DNA of 64,000 nt from Ziziphus jujuba (GCF_031755915.1 NC_083388.1:12226501-12290500); one strand, 5' to 3'. Positions 1 to 13,213 are shown, numbered from the stretch's first letter. The notes: generated from the sequence alone by a model not told the origin. Translations and numbers: made by a program.

Positions 1-1500
1 GTTGAATTATAGTGGGAACCAAGATTAGAGCTCAAACAAATCAAGCATTAAGAAGATTCTTAAATATTCCAAGAAGATTCTTTGAAGATTTCATAAAAAT
101 TTCATTGAAAATTTCATAGTTGAAGTTGATGTCATATGAATCAACACGATTTAACAATTTCTAATATTACATTATTTTTGAAGTCCGAGTTGCAAGTAAA
201 AAGATATCGCTGTTTAAAGGTTGGAATTTATAAAAAGAAGATTCTAATTAAATCTTTACCATTAATCAAGGGAGGGAATCAAGGCAATCCAAGAGCCAAA
301 ATTAGGACAAGTGATGGTAATTGGTTAATTTATCATTAATGAGGCATATGTCATGTCACATGCTTTATTAAGAATAAATTAGACTAATTAATATTTTTTT
401 AGAAGGAATTAGAAAAAGGAAAGTTATAAGAAGCAAGTAATATTAAGAAATTTTCTTTTACACATGAAATTCATCCAACCCTTTTGAAGGCTAAAAAAAG
501 GTTTATTGCAAAGTCCCACATTGAAAACATGAAGAGAAAAATGTCTTCAAGGTCCTTTATATATCAGCCCTCACCTCATTGAAGGAAGATATACAAGTTC
601 TATAGAGTTATTTAATAGTTTTTAGGAGGCTTGAATGGAAAAAATCAAATTTTGGAAGTTTCTTAAGTTCTCTAAAATGTTTTAATGTTTTAGGATTTTA
701 GAGTTTTGGGAGATTAATTGGAGAGTTTAGAGAAGGCATAGACGTGGGTTTACTTGGAAAAAAAAGCCACAACTTGAAGAGTTATTAGAGGATTTTTTTA
801 GTAGTTTTTATTCTCTTTTCTTATCTCTTTAGTCGTGAACCTTATTTTTAGTAATTATGGATATTGAATTTATTTTTATCATGAATTAATTTTCAAAGTT
901 AGGGCTATAATATAGCCCTAAATATGAAGGCTTAATTACTTTAATATATATTGAGATTTATTTAATTAGTAATATGCTTTATTAATAAATTATTGGTATG
1001 CTTAATGCTTTCATAGACCGGAAGCAATGAATGATTTAAATAATATTTAAGTTTGGAAAAAAGTTAATATTATGGATCTACAATAATTTACATGAATGTA
1101 TAATTGATTGGAAAATAATTATGTTTCATACCATATTATTTGCTTAATTCTATACTTAATGAATTTGCATAATTTAATTTAAATGTCGGAATGAATAAAT
1201 TAAGTTATGTGAATATTATCAATTATGAATGGAAACTATTTTTAATTTATTTTGTGATTAAGTGTGGTTAACAATATTACTAATAAAAATTTTCATAATA
1301 CTTTTAAAGGGCCTCTTAGATTGTTGTTAAAAATTTGATAATCCTTTTAAAGTTACTGGAATCATAAATTTATTTGTAACTCATGGAGCCATAAGCCAAA
1401 ATAATTTAATATAATAATCCTCTAAAATTAATTGGATATTTTTATTTAATTGACATTTGATTTGTATGCCAAATTTAATTCAATTAGTAACACTGTTTAT
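1..1500 (+). repeat. LTR-like retrotransposon sequence, diverged
   Basis: No convincing coding sequence is visible. The stretch shares collinear patches with 32290-33990, in the same order and orientation. One patch is around 160-260, ending in a shared 'ggaatttataaaa' block. Another is around 985-1040, where a 'gcttaatgctttcatag ... tgaatgattt' block matches 'gcttaacgttttcatag ... tgaatgattt' near 33315-33352. This fits two old copies of one LTR family. The left end lies outside the window and the right end is approximate. No PBS or target duplication was found. Confidence 0.4.
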
Positions 1501-1508
1501 TTTTAAAG

Positions 1509-4199
1509 ATTTTTTACAGCAGTGCCCTATGAACTTTCAGGTTTTTCACAAATTACATCATCAACTTAACATTAATCACCTATAGTTTTTTTGCACCAAT
1601 GCCTACCAAATGCGAGTCTGTCAAATTGTCACTTGTAAGGCATGTGCTATATTAGGATAAATGCATTTCTGAAAAAATAGTTCACTTGGTACCCTTTTAG
1701 GTATTTGGCACCACCACGAGATAAAAATATCAAATTGCGGCAAGTAAGGTTGACTTAGTTTAGAATTAAGGATTAGGATTTTAAAAATTCCCAAATCCCA
1801 AATCTGTCAACGATAAATTAATCAAAAATAAAACTATTGAAAAATCCTAAGCAAAATGAAGAACTCATTTTGAATCATAATAGAAAGTGGAAGAAAAAAT
1901 CTAAACATAACCATCAGTGAACGATATGACATATTTGAGAGGCAATAAAGAACCTCAAGTTTATTATACGATCGTAGATGAGTTTTTTTTTTTTTTTCCA
2001 TTTTCATTTGGGTTTTTTGGTTTTTGTTTTTCATGGGAGTTTTTGAAAGTGATATATGGTTTTTTTTTGTAGATTTTTGGTTGACTTTGGATTTTTTTGT
2101 ATTTTTCAATTTATAATTTTTTTTATTTAGGTATTTATGCATGTTTAGTTAAAATAAATGTGTGTTTTTGTTTTTTTTTTGTTTTTTTGTTTTTGGTTAG
2201 TTGAACTTGAAAATGATGTATGATTTTGTTTTAATTATTAGTTGAGTTTGTGCCTTTTGGGTTTATTATTAATTTTTTTATTTTATTGACTTTTTCTGTT
2301 TATGTATTTGTGTATGGTAGTATATTCCCAAACGTGGATTTTTATTTTATTGTTTGATGAGTTTGAAAGGAATTGTTGCATAGTTCATAATTATTGGTTG
2401 AAATATTTTACTAAATGGATTTTAGTAATGTACAGCTTATTTGTTTGTTTTTAATTTACTTTCAATTAAAAAATGATTAGTGAATAAGTATTTAATTTTG
2501 TTTTGCTTGTTTGTTGAATGGATGCATTAGCTTTTCTATGTTGAAATATCATAATTTGTTTGGAAATCAAACTTAAAGTGATCAATTGCCAAATAAGTAG
2601 GCTTCTGTGCTTTTGTGCTGGGTGCAGTTATGTTCTAGAGATATAAGATGGTTTTGTGTTAGTAAAATTGTACATTTTATTTATTATTGTTTGTTGTAGT
2701 CCATAACTGTGCTTTATATGGTTCATTGCATACTACAGAAGTTGTTAATCAAATATATTGCATACTACAAAATTAATATTTAGACTATAATAAAAAAAAG
2801 TGGCGCAAAAGCTACCAACATGCCGACTATATTACTTTCCGTCAAGTTTCTACTACAATGACTATTATTTCTTCCATTTATCAAACAACATAAATAATTA
2901 AACGCAACAGAGAATAAAAGCCATTCATGGCCTATGTCTCATTTTTTTTCATTGTTTTTCTCTAAATGTTGCACACGTCTTAATAAGCCAAGGATTACTT
3001 TTTATGATCAGTTATATATTTGTTGATAAATCCAAGCAAAGAAACCACATCCATTCTGCAATTGAAGCAAGTCAAATTTAGAAAACATAACATATCAGGA
3101 GTTTAGTAGTGAGTAAATATTTAGATTAAATATTTAGATGAATATGTTTAGTTAATATGATTCAATATATAAAGTTTTGGCTACTTTTTAATATTGTTTT
3201 GCAGTTCACAATCCCATTCTTAAACAATGCCATATACAGAAAAATAGTTTAGAAGATGATATATATTAACATACAAAGTAAGCAAAAATGAAATATATAT
3301 ATATATATACATAGAAATTTCAAATTGTGATCCACCTTCATTTATAACTATCAAATTGTAATTCTCTCATTTTGTTAAAATGCATGTAGTTGTATAAAAA
3401 TTAAAAGCAAACACAAATAAAATCAAAACACAAGTCAACAAACTATACCCTTTAAATATTTTTCTCTCTAGTCCAAATTTCAAAAATACACATCGATTCA
3501 GTGAAAGTCTCTTTTTCCCCATCAGTTACGATGAATAATTATAACTAACAAATTCATCTATCTCATTCTATTTCAAAATTAAAATTTTTACTAACTTTTC
3601 AATATGAACACAAATTTATAAGCTTGTAAATTTGAACACTAATATATTGATCGATATCAAATTTAAATAATTAAATAAAAAAAAGTTATATATTGATCAA
3701 TATGAACAAAAAAAATAAAAAACATGTAAAGTGAATACAAAGCTATTCACCAGATGATCATTGTTAGAGAGAAAGAGAGATAGAGAGAGCATAAAACTTA
3801 CAGGGTAGTTTTGACAGCCTAGAAACCTCTTTCCAAGATTCAAACAAATACATGATGTCCTTCTCATAGTAGGATTTCCACAATGACAAATCATCTCTTC
3901 CATAGGGATTTATCCAATTTTCAACCAAATTTCCAACAATTCGGCCACACAAACCTTATAATTTTGGCTCTTTCCCTCAATATATAAAGGAGCATTAAGT
4001 GAGTTACTTTTCAAAAAAATGTCTTTGCCCTAACGAAGCACATGTCTTATACGTGATAGTTAACACCTAAAACTAGATGAAATCATGTTTGAGGGGCATA
4101 CGCAAAAAACCTATAAGTTCAGGGTATATAGATAATGAATGTTAAGTTGGGGGTGCAATTGCAAAAAATCTGAAGGTTTGGTGGCACCACTACAAAACA
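1509..4199. mobile_element. Mutator-like DNA transposon with long imperfect TIRs
   Basis: The first about 210 bases (1509-1722) align as an inverted copy to the last about 230 bases (3965-4199). Matching landmarks in the same order from each end include 'gtgcc', 'ctt(t)cag', 'caacttaacatt', 'gacatgtgct/gcatgtgct' and 'tttttgaaaa'. Identity is roughly 60-65% by eye, so the element is old. Long TIRs are typical of Mutator-like elements. A degenerate 9-bp target duplication is possible (tttttaaag at 1500-1508, attttaatg at 4200-4208; 7 of 9 match). No transposase was seen. The interior is AT-rich non-coding sequence apart from a GRF zinc-finger mini-gene on the minus strand (3008-3903). Confidence 0.6.
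3008..3903 (-). CDS. GRF-type zinc finger mini-gene inside a Mutator-like element (two exons)
   Basis: On the minus strand an ATG at 3903 opens 34 codons containing ICHCGNP, RRTSC, NLGKRFLGC and QNYP. This is the spacing of the plant GRF zinc finger (CxCG...RTS...NxGxRFxGC). The exon ends at 3802 directly before GTAAGT. An acceptor TTGCAG ends at 3056, and the next exon (3055-3008) continues in frame with NGCGFFAW, the expected C-terminal part of the GRF domain (CGFFxW), then stops after 15 codons. The join is complement(3008..3055, 3802..3903), 49 residues, with a 746-bp intron. The domain is zinc-binding and usually linked to nucleic-acid binding; the role of these small plant proteins is not known. 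It lies close to the right TIR of the 1509-4199 element, suggesting the element carries it. The usual C-terminal coiled-coil or membrane tail is absent, so it may be a fragment. Confidence 0.55.
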
Positions 4200-4732
4200 A
4201 TTTTAATGGTTAAAAGCCAATTAATATTAAATTAACAAATCTATATTATTTTATTAAACAATTATTTATCCAATAAATTAATTAATAATATAATAGGTTT
4301 AATGGGTATTTCCATTTATTAACTCAAAAGGATGTAAACAAAATAGATTATGATTCACTAACTATTTAGGTTTATATTATTAATAATAGGTAGCCTTTTG
4401 GATTGCAACGAAATTAGTTGGCACCCATTCATTGTAACACTCAAAAATTATTTTTAACTAGACATTATTTATTTTGTTTGGATTAATTAGTCAAGTGAGA
4501 CTAGCTCATTTGATTAGCTACTTTTAACTATATATGGGTTAATTAATTTTGTACGGCCTTTTACACTTTAGAAACCTTTGAAAATTTTAATTTTTTTCTT
4601 GAATTTTTTTTGAATTTTTTTTTATGTTTTTATTAAGTTTTCCCACTTAGCCTATAGAAAAATGTCACCTAACTTTTTTTTTAAAAACAAAAATTGCCAC
4701 CTAGGCTTGTTTAAAAAAAGTAATGAGAAGAG

Positions 4733-5200
4733 TAAATCATACAATTTGTCCCCAAAGTATACTACCATTTACAAGTTAATCCCTAAACAATTTTTTTGGC
4801 ATTTTTGTCCCTAAACTCATTAAAACATTGTACATGTTAGTTCCTTGACATTATTCTATTTAAAATCCACCATTAGATGCATGTGTAAATCTTGTGTTAA
4901 GAACCAATTTGTAACATAGGAGATAGTTTAGAAATCAATGTATAATGCCTGACATAATTTGAGAATTAAAGGTACAACTAGCACGTTATCATATTCAATC
5001 TTCAAATTATTTCCGGCATTACAAATTGATTCCCAAACTATATATTGTGTTACAAATTAGTCCCTAAAATGATATGTTTTTGGATAGAAGGACTAATGGT
5101 ACAATGTTTCAACAAATTTGGAGACTAAAATGCCAAAAGAAATTCTTCAGGGACCTAATAGCAAATGGCAGTATAGCTTGGAGACTAATTATATAATTTA
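4733..5200. mobile_element. MITE with about 100-bp terminal inverted repeats
   Basis: Bases 4733-4835 read inward almost the same as the reverse complement of 5098-5200. The landmarks are 'taaatcata(c)aatt', 'actaccattt/actgccattt', 'ggcattttt/ggcatttta' and 'aaacattgtac'. Between the arms is about 260 bp of non-coding DNA. The short hairpin-like structure and lack of a transposase indicate a non-autonomous DNA transposon. The superfamily is undecided; long TIRs favour Mutator-type. No clear target duplication was seen. Short ORFs on either strand here are products of the arms, not genes. Confidence 0.6.
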
Positions 5201-7500
5201 TCCTAATAATAAAACAAGTACTAATAATAAAACAAATAAAGGGAGGGCTGGTATTATTCGGGCAACAATTTTCCTTTTCTTCATAACAAGAACGATGCAT
5301 TTTATTTTCTAACCCGCCAATTACAATAAAAAAGGAAGAAAATTTTTTTCTTGATCAAATCCTTACATCTATGTGTTTCAAACAAGTTGTTTAAAAGTAT
5401 TTTTGTTTTTCTAAACACTTTGATAAGGTTATTTTGAGCTAATAACACATCTAAACCCCTTATTTTTAACTTAGGTTGACCTACCTTTTGTTGAATTTTG
5501 AGAAATTCTGACCATCTTTTACTAAAAAAGTCATGCCCATGGAAGAAAATATTACTGGCAACTTCGATAATCTCGATGACATATTGAAAAAAATAAACTC
5601 TCGATACTGATAGGGATCGTGAAGAAATTCTTCCTTGGTGTTGAGGAAATTATCTGCAAAATCATTTAATGTTATCAATATCATTAATATTGATTAAATA
5701 ACTAAATAAAATCAATGATTTTTTTGGCAATTTCGATAGAAATATCAGCGATATTTTATGATAATTTCGATGGTTTGAGCTACTCTGTGTTTTAGTTTTT
5801 AGCTTTTTTACAAGGAAAAGAGAAAGTATGTAGGCAAAGAGAAAGATGAGGTACACATTTTCTTAGAAAATTAATTAGCTTCTCATTTAATAAGATAGGT
5901 GAATTGGTAACTTGGTATCTGTGTGTATTCATGTGATGGATGGTATTTTTTGTTCTTTCATTTCTATATAAGAAGCATGATTTTTTTTTTAACAAAATAT
6001 TTTATTTGTCTTTTTATTCATGTTTATTAAATTTCAATAGTATATCTGTTACAAACGTACAATATTTGCTATAAATTTTCTTTTTTATTTGGTATTTAAT
6101 CAATATTATCATTTTAATTGGTATGATTAATTAACTTTACCATTTTAAATGTTTCAAATGCAAACTTCTATGTTTTTAATGAAAAATCTATACTTTTTTC
6201 AATTTTTCTCGAAATTTTCATCCATATCAACATTTTCATCGATATTTTTATAAAATTGAATTCTAATATTTCCATCGATGCTGATATTTTTTTCCTTGAC
6301 CATACAATAAGCTTCCTCTCTCCATCCTCTACAAGACCCACAACATTCATGTTGATGTTTCAAAGCATTTAGTAAGTTGTTATTAGAAATCATATGCAGA
6401 GCATAAAACTTTTAAGGGATTTTTGGTATTTTTAAACTTCAATAGTAGTAAGCTTCCTTATTTTGTCTGAAACTTATTAATTTATGGAATTTTGGTATTG
6501 GATTATGGAAATTATGAGGTTATGCAACATTTTGGTTATTTAATTTGGATGATGAGATTGTTTAGGTTGGTTTTAAGAGAAAATCTTGAACTTATCTTTT
6601 GATGAAAGATTATTATTTAGTTGTATGGGATAAAAATTTTACTTTATATGTGTTGAATTCTTGTGTACATAAGTTTATTTGGGATTTTTCAAAGCTTTTA
6701 TGTGATTTGAAGGGTGGTTATTATTTAATTGAGGTTATAGAGGAGTTTGAAGTAGAAGAACATGATAATTTTGAACTTAGATATGCATTTAGTTAAACTT
6801 TAACTTTTCATTTTGAGTTAATATTTATACTATGTCTTTGATAATTGTGTTAGAGGGAGGAATGTTTTAGGTGAATCCTTAAAGAGCATGCAACACAAGC
6901 GTGGCATAGGAGCAATTACTTTTGTTAGTGGGATTATATTTATGTTTTTATTTCTATCCATATAATATATATTTGAAGTTTGATACTACAAATTATATAT
7001 ATATATATATATATAAACAAATTTTGGCTATATATATATATATATTAATATAAATGCCTTCTATATTTTTAAATAGATATTTGATTCTTCGTAGTTTATA
7101 AAACTTCCTATTCTATTGTAATTGAGTATTTTACGTTAGTGGTATTGTAGATTTTGATAAATGATTTAAAGTGAATAAACATATATATTTATGGTTAATA
7201 TACTAACTAGTTTTTCAAATTTTTAAATGTTTAATGTTTTAACATTTATTTCCATTGGTTTGTTAAGTGGAATATTTTGGTATATGGAAGTGTAATATTT
7301 TGTGAGATTTACATATTTATATAATCGGTTATGAAATTATGATTTTGTAAATATATTGGGATATGAATTTATGACACTATGAGTTTATGGAAATATTTTT
7401 GTTTGTATGTTTTTATTGTTTTTGGTATATTATTGTATATTCGATCCCTATATATTGATAGTTATATTGATCAAACTAAGACTAAGATAATACTTCAGAA
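5201..7500. other. AT-rich intergenic DNA, no supportable gene
   Basis: No reading frame with a recognisable domain was found. Around 5560-5790 and 6190-6290 a motif like 'tttcgat(a/g)gaaatatc' recurs in both orientations, which is commonly seen in decayed plant repeats. An AT dinucleotide microsatellite is at 6994-7015, with a second at about 7029-7045. A 65-codon ORF at 6599-6796 on the + strand has no recognisable feature and is probably chance. Confidence 0.4.
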
Positions 7501-7741
7501 TCTTCAAGAGTTGATTTCACGCAGGTTATAGATAGTGAGTGACGTATGGAGTCAACATGCGTCTTTGGGGATTTAATAAGGATATCAGACTTAGGGAAGT
7601 TCGCAGGAGCTAGCCTTTTCTTATAGAAACTCTTGAGGAAATGAGGTATAGTTGGCTATAAATCTACCAGAGCTATGCAAGAAGGAAAATAATTTGTTGT
7701 GTATAATGTTAAAAATATCATGTGGTAAAATTTTAAACAAG

Positions 7742-8420
7742 TCAATAAGTTATGAGCTTACTACCATTAGCAAGCCTTTTCGCAATAAAAATAAATCTAA
7801 TATTTCTCTTTCTGGTGGGAAGTCCCAAAACCTTGGATACTTTTTTCTCATGCGCCTTAAGCAATTTAAGAATTGAAGAACTACACTTAAAACTACCAAA
7901 GTCTATAACACTCAAGTTAGGGAACAAATTAAGGAGATTAGCTACCCAGACATCGTCAACAAAGGACCATGACTCTTGCCATTATCTTTTGTCAAAGCTC
8001 ACTCAAATAAAGGTTCCCTGGTGTAAATAGTAGTAATGCTATTAGGAATATGTTTAAAAAGTATACAAGATTGCAACTCTAAAAATGTAGGATCAGTGGA
8101 GAAAACCTCTCATAAGAGAATAAAAAAGCTTAATATAGTCATCCATATGTTGGGATATAACTGGTAAGTGCTCAATTGAATCTCATGGAGAAGCTTTTTA
8201 AGAATGATTAAAAAGTAAGTCAAAACCTAAACTTGAAAAATCAAGTCCTCAATGGAAATTCACCTTTACGAGGTTCACTAGGATTTCCATCATATTCAAA
8301 TCTTATAAAAGTTATCATGGAATGGATTTTGTAGGTATTCTTTAAGGCAATCATGTCTCCAAGAGTTATGGTTGAAATCATTTCGTCATATTTTAGAAAC
8401 TTATTTATGAATTTAGCTAA
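7742..8420 (-). pseudogene. unidentified decayed coding-like sequence
   Basis: I do not recognise this gene. On the minus strand, 7927 down to 7742 reads a protein-like 61 residues, with PNLSVIDFGSF and LKAHEKKVSKVLGLPTRKR. Further upstream (about 8400-8240 minus) another frame reads a protein-like stretch (MISTITLGDMIALKNTYK ... FEYDGNPSEPRKGEFPLRT) ending in a stop. Between and around these are stops and frame changes. The composition is less AT-rich than the flanks, as expected of former coding DNA. It could be a decayed gene or an unrecognised transposon protein. Confidence 0.3.
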
Positions 8421-8539
8421 GGAGTTGGGGCCCTTACCACTAGCAAATACTTAGCTCTGTGGGGATGTTAAACTGTAAAGGCTTCTTAGGAAGATGGTTA
8501 TACTTTCCCTCATTATTTGAACTTACAAGGTCATAAATT

Positions 8540-10037
8540 GTAAAGAATATGGATTTTTGGTCCTATTTTGATTAGACATCGAAAGTTCACCACCATGTAC
8601 ATCTAGGTACATAGTGGCTAATGGAATTGGAACTTAGAAAATTCCACGCTCTCGCTTCATTGGACATTTGACATATATGACATTGGAACCCAAAAAAAAA
8701 AAAAAAAAAGGCTTACTATCATTTACAAATTTAAACTATAGATATATGCAAAGTAGAGACCTTGATATTCTTGTTTTTACCAATCTACCTATTCTAAAAC
8801 CTAGTTTTCTTGTCTCCCCAAATAAACTTTGTTGAGATATGGCGAATTAGAAATAAAAAATACATTTATTGTTTATTCTTTTAACCCATCAAAAGTAAAA
8901 AACATAAATACGTACAACATAGATAGATGATTTAAAAAATACCCACTACATAAAGGGATGTGCATCAATATATTTACAACTAGACAATACAATACTATAT
9001 TCCTATCTCTCCAAATAAATTCCATTCAAACAAAGTAAAGCAAAACTAAATAATACCAGTAAAAAAACACACATGCACATATAACATAAATATATGAATC
9101 TCAAGATCCCACTACGAAGGTCAATATGAATGTAGAATTTGAGATATTGTAGGAAATTATTGATTTTTTTTTTTAAAAGCAAAAAACAAGCATTATAATA
9201 ACCACCTGTAAAAGATCATGTTAATTGAGGATAAAATTGTAAGCAAAAATGTTAGAATTATGGCGGTTCTATTCACGTTACAAATTTTGATAGTTACATT
9301 ACATTTTTAATGGTATTTTTATATAAAAATACCTATTGATAATAGGTCAGAAATACTCTTGAGCACTTGAATAAAATAAAAATAAAATGCTACATGCACT
9401 ATATTCTATTTTATGTTTTAGAAAAAACAATAAATAGTAAAATATAAGGAGATTATATTGATGATTTTTACAATAGAAATGTAATATTTAAAAAAAAAAT
9501 TGAGAGGTTATAGTGATATTTATCCAAATATTTTAAGAAATACAAAAATTAAAAAAACAAAAAACAAAAATAGTAATCAAACAAGTAATTTTTTTTTCTA
9601 AAAAATAAAAAATAAAATTGATTCTCAAACATGTTTTATTTTTAAATTAAACATAAACAGTAAATAAAAATGAAAAACAAAAAATAAAAAATGAACTTGC
9701 AATCAAATATGGCTTTATTTTTTTGGTTACATTTTCTTTTGTTTGAAGTGAAAATAAGAATATTTCAAAATATTATTTGAAAAATTAAATTTTTTAACAT
9801 TTTTATAAGTTAAAACACAAAAAAAAAAAAAAAATTGTAAAAACAGAGCAGAAAATGAGAATATCCGATTTGATCCGTAAAATCCCCACCACACTCATCC
9901 TCTATAAACTGGGAGTGGGTCAAAATATGAGGTCCAACTCATTGCCATCCCACTCAAGGTATTATAATTTTAATATGGAATATGAATCAGGTATTATCCT
10001 TTTAATATGGAATATGAATCCAAATAGTAAAATTGTA
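8540..10037. other. AT-rich intergenic DNA
   Basis: No gene seen. There is an A-run at about 8692-8709 and other short homopolymer tracts. An ORF at 9855-10055 has no recognisable domain. Confidence 0.4.
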
Positions 10038-10903
10038 GGGGTTGTATTCAATTAAAATTTTAAAAAAAATCCTAAAGATTTTTATGGATTTAAAAAGTTT
10101 AGGTATATTTAATATAAATTTTTAAAGACTCTATAATGATTTTGAAGTATTTATTTTAGACTTGACTTTTAAAAAGTCTTTAGTTTTAAAGAGTCAATTA
10201 ATTTTTTTTAAAAATCTATAAAAGTCAGATATATTTAAAATGATAATGATATTTATAGATTTTCCTAAATCCTAACTTTTATATACTTTTAAGTTGAAAA
10301 AATAAATATTTGTTTTAAAATTTCTCCATCTTCACTTCCAAAACTTTTGTAGACTTTTGAATTTTTCTTGTAAATGACTTCAATGTAATTAATTGCATAT
10401 TATTTTTTCAGACCTCTCTCTCTTTATCTTCCTTAGGTACCATATAGGGCTTTCATGATTTTCCTCAACTCTTTTTTTTTTTTTTTTCTTGTGTCTTTTC
10501 CATCCCACGTGAAAGAAAATTAGTGAAAAATATTCCATATATTTTAATTTTTTTTGTCTTGGTCTACTATTATTATGATACCACTAGTATTAATTCTCGT
10601 GTGATATACGGTATATGAAATTATAATAGATGATTTTTAAAATGATATATAATAATTAATTATATTCAAATCTGACATGTGGAAAAAAATTTTACTAACT
10701 ATTTTAGTGTTATATATAATATATATAATATCATAAATAATAATTAAATAATGATATTTAAGCTTTGACGTTATTATATATTACATGCACGTTTACATAC
10801 AAAGCTTTAAATCATATTATATGTATTATTTGTTATAAAAAATAATATAAGATAATCTAAAATAACAGATTTTGAATCAATAGAATTTAGATATACTGAA
10901 ACA

Positions 10904-10939
<36 letters not shown>

Positions 10940-12977
10940 AATAAAAAAAAACTTGTTCATCAATTAAAGCCATTTCAATATTATTAATTTCTAATTTATC
11001 ATCAACGTTTAAGACCTTTCAAAATCTTGGGACTCGAACCTTAAACATTCACTGTATCTTTAGTGTTGATCCGATTGATAAACTCAACCTACCTGACATA
11101 TTTGAAAACTTATTTAAAAGTTTTATTATTATTAAGTATATTTTGATTTTATTTTTTTATTTTTAATCTATATCGTAAAAGTTTGTCAACAACTAAAAAT
11201 TTGACATCCATATATAATATTATTCAATTATAGAATTTAAATTCAAAGGTGTTTACCTATCTAATTTTTCTCGTATCTATTTAATTTTTTCCATATATAC
11301 AATTTAAATTTAAATTCAAATTCAAATATAGTTATATAATTTAATTCAAATTCAAATATATTTATATAATATTTTTCATCTATAGATTTTAAATTCAAAT
11401 TTAAATGTATTATTTGATTCCCTGCAAATAATTAATTTTTTTATATTAACTTTTTATAATATAATATAATTATTATTTTTATTATTTATCCTATAAGTAC
11501 ATTTTTACCTTATATGGTGATATATTTATGGAATTCAAATTTAAATTTATTTATATAGTTTAATTCAAATTCAAACGTGTTTATATAATATTTTTCATCT
11601 ATAAAATTCAAATTCAAATTTAAATGTATTATTTGATTCCTTAGAAATAATTAATTTTCATATATTAAATCATTATAATATAATTTAATTATATTTATTA
11701 TTGTTGTTGTTATTATTATTATTATGATTATTATAATTTAATTAACAATAATTTAAATTTAATAACGATATATATACAGTTTCACAACTACATATATTGA
11801 TTTGTATATTATGATACAAATCAATATTAAATTATATATAATTTATGAAGTGTTGTATATATTTTATTTTGATATTATATATAATTTGATTATAATTTAC
11901 ATTTAATTTGCATGTCAATATTCATTATAGCAAAATTTTCAATATATAATATATATTATTACCAACAATGTATATAATATATAAAAGTAGAATATTTATA
12001 ATATATAATCTTATAATCACATTTGTATATGTGAAAATATTTAAAATATATTTGATAAGGAAACATATCTATGCAAATACAATTTATATCATATATAATA
12101 TTATAATAATGAAAATATGTATTTTATTTTTTTACTTTATCACATCTAAAATATATAATATTTAAACTTGTTGTTCACTTACATTTATAGTAATAATACT
12201 TATAATATTATAATAATAAATATATAGTTATTTATTATTAATAAATAATAATATATATTTATTATTATTTTACAATAATAAATTTTATATATTTTTAAAT
12301 ACATCCATAAAAAGTAAAAAATTTCATTTTTTTTAATTAATTATATAATATTATAATAATAAAAATATATGTTTTTGAATATAACTAATAAAAGATAAAA
12401 AATATTATATTGTTAAATAACTGTTCAATTTGATATTAATTAATATTTTAATATGAATCATAAATAATAAAAAAATATAAATTTTTTAATTAATGATTTG
12501 AAGGGAAATTGAAATAATATGAGAATGACATATGGCGTATATTCTTCTTGTTTTTTTATATATTATATAGATTTCATTCATAGTACATATTAAATTTTAA
12601 TAAATTAATAACAAAAAATATATATTAAAATAAGGATAATAATTCAAATATATCATAGAAATTTTATAAAATAATTATGAATTTCTATTACTACTAGTTT
12701 TTGTGAATAAATTTTCATTGATATGATTATTTTTAAGAAAATAATTAATGATATGAGAAAAAAAATTCTCTAAATCTTTTAAAAATAAAAGTCTATAAAA
12801 ATGCATAATTTTTTTTTTCAATTTTATAAATTTCAATAAAATTTATAAACATAAAATTTTAAAATTCTTTTAAAATTCCATAAACTTTATGAAAAATCAT
12901 AAAATTTTATAAAATTCTAAACCAATCATTCAAAAAGTTTATAAAAAATTATTAAAATTCAAATTGAATACATTTCG
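10038..12977. mobile_element. very AT-rich element with short terminal inverted repeats
   Basis: The left end begins GGGGTTGTATTCAATT and the right end, read on the minus strand, begins CGAAATGTATTCAATT. The shared core is TGTATTCAATT, followed in both arms by AT-rich sequence including AATTTTAA. Subterminal AAAGTCT/AAAATCT-like words recur near both ends. Ends of the form GGG(G)TGTATTCAATT are seen on plant MITE-like elements. The interior is extremely AT-rich with no coding sequence and contains a 219-bp tandem duplication and an ATA microsatellite (about 10904-10936). No confident target duplication was found, so the boundaries are tentative. Confidence 0.4.
11300..11730. repeat. 219-bp tandem duplication (two copies)
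   Basis: Three landmarks recur at the same offset of 219 bp: 'ttaattcaaattcaaa' at 11341 and 11560, 'tttttcatctat' at 11372 and 11591, and 'atttgattcc' at 11412 and 11631. Both copies are AT-rich and non-coding and contain many 'aaattcaaattcaaa' words. Outer limits are approximate. Confidence 0.65.
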
Positions 12978-13140
12978 AATAATATAGCGTGATAGACGAA
13001 AAAAAAAAAAAAACAGAAAAAATCTACAATATAACAGAGTTTGTGTATTCAATACATATTCAATATAAGTGGAGGCAGTGCATACTCCTGCCAGAATTTC
13101 GCTCGTAGTGGACTATGACCATCGCTTAATCCAAGAATCT

Positions 13141-13147
13141 TATAAAT
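13141..13147 (+). promoter_or_regulatory. possible TATA box for VHA-a1
   Basis: TATAAAT lies 328 bp upstream of the start codon. This would place transcription start near 13170-13180 and give a leader of about 290 bases. It is the best TATA match just upstream of the leader, but the whole region is AT-rich, so this is a guess without transcript ends. Confidence 0.3.
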
Positions 13148-13213
13148 CCTTCCCGTGCGGTCTTTTATTTTATTTCATTTTTCTTCTTAGTTTTTTATTC
13201 CGATTTTTCTATC

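Noticed and set aside
1834..2142. 102-codon Lys/Asn-rich ORF on the minus strand
   Set aside because: It reads through T-runs and low-complexity sequence in the transposon interior and has no domain or start context.
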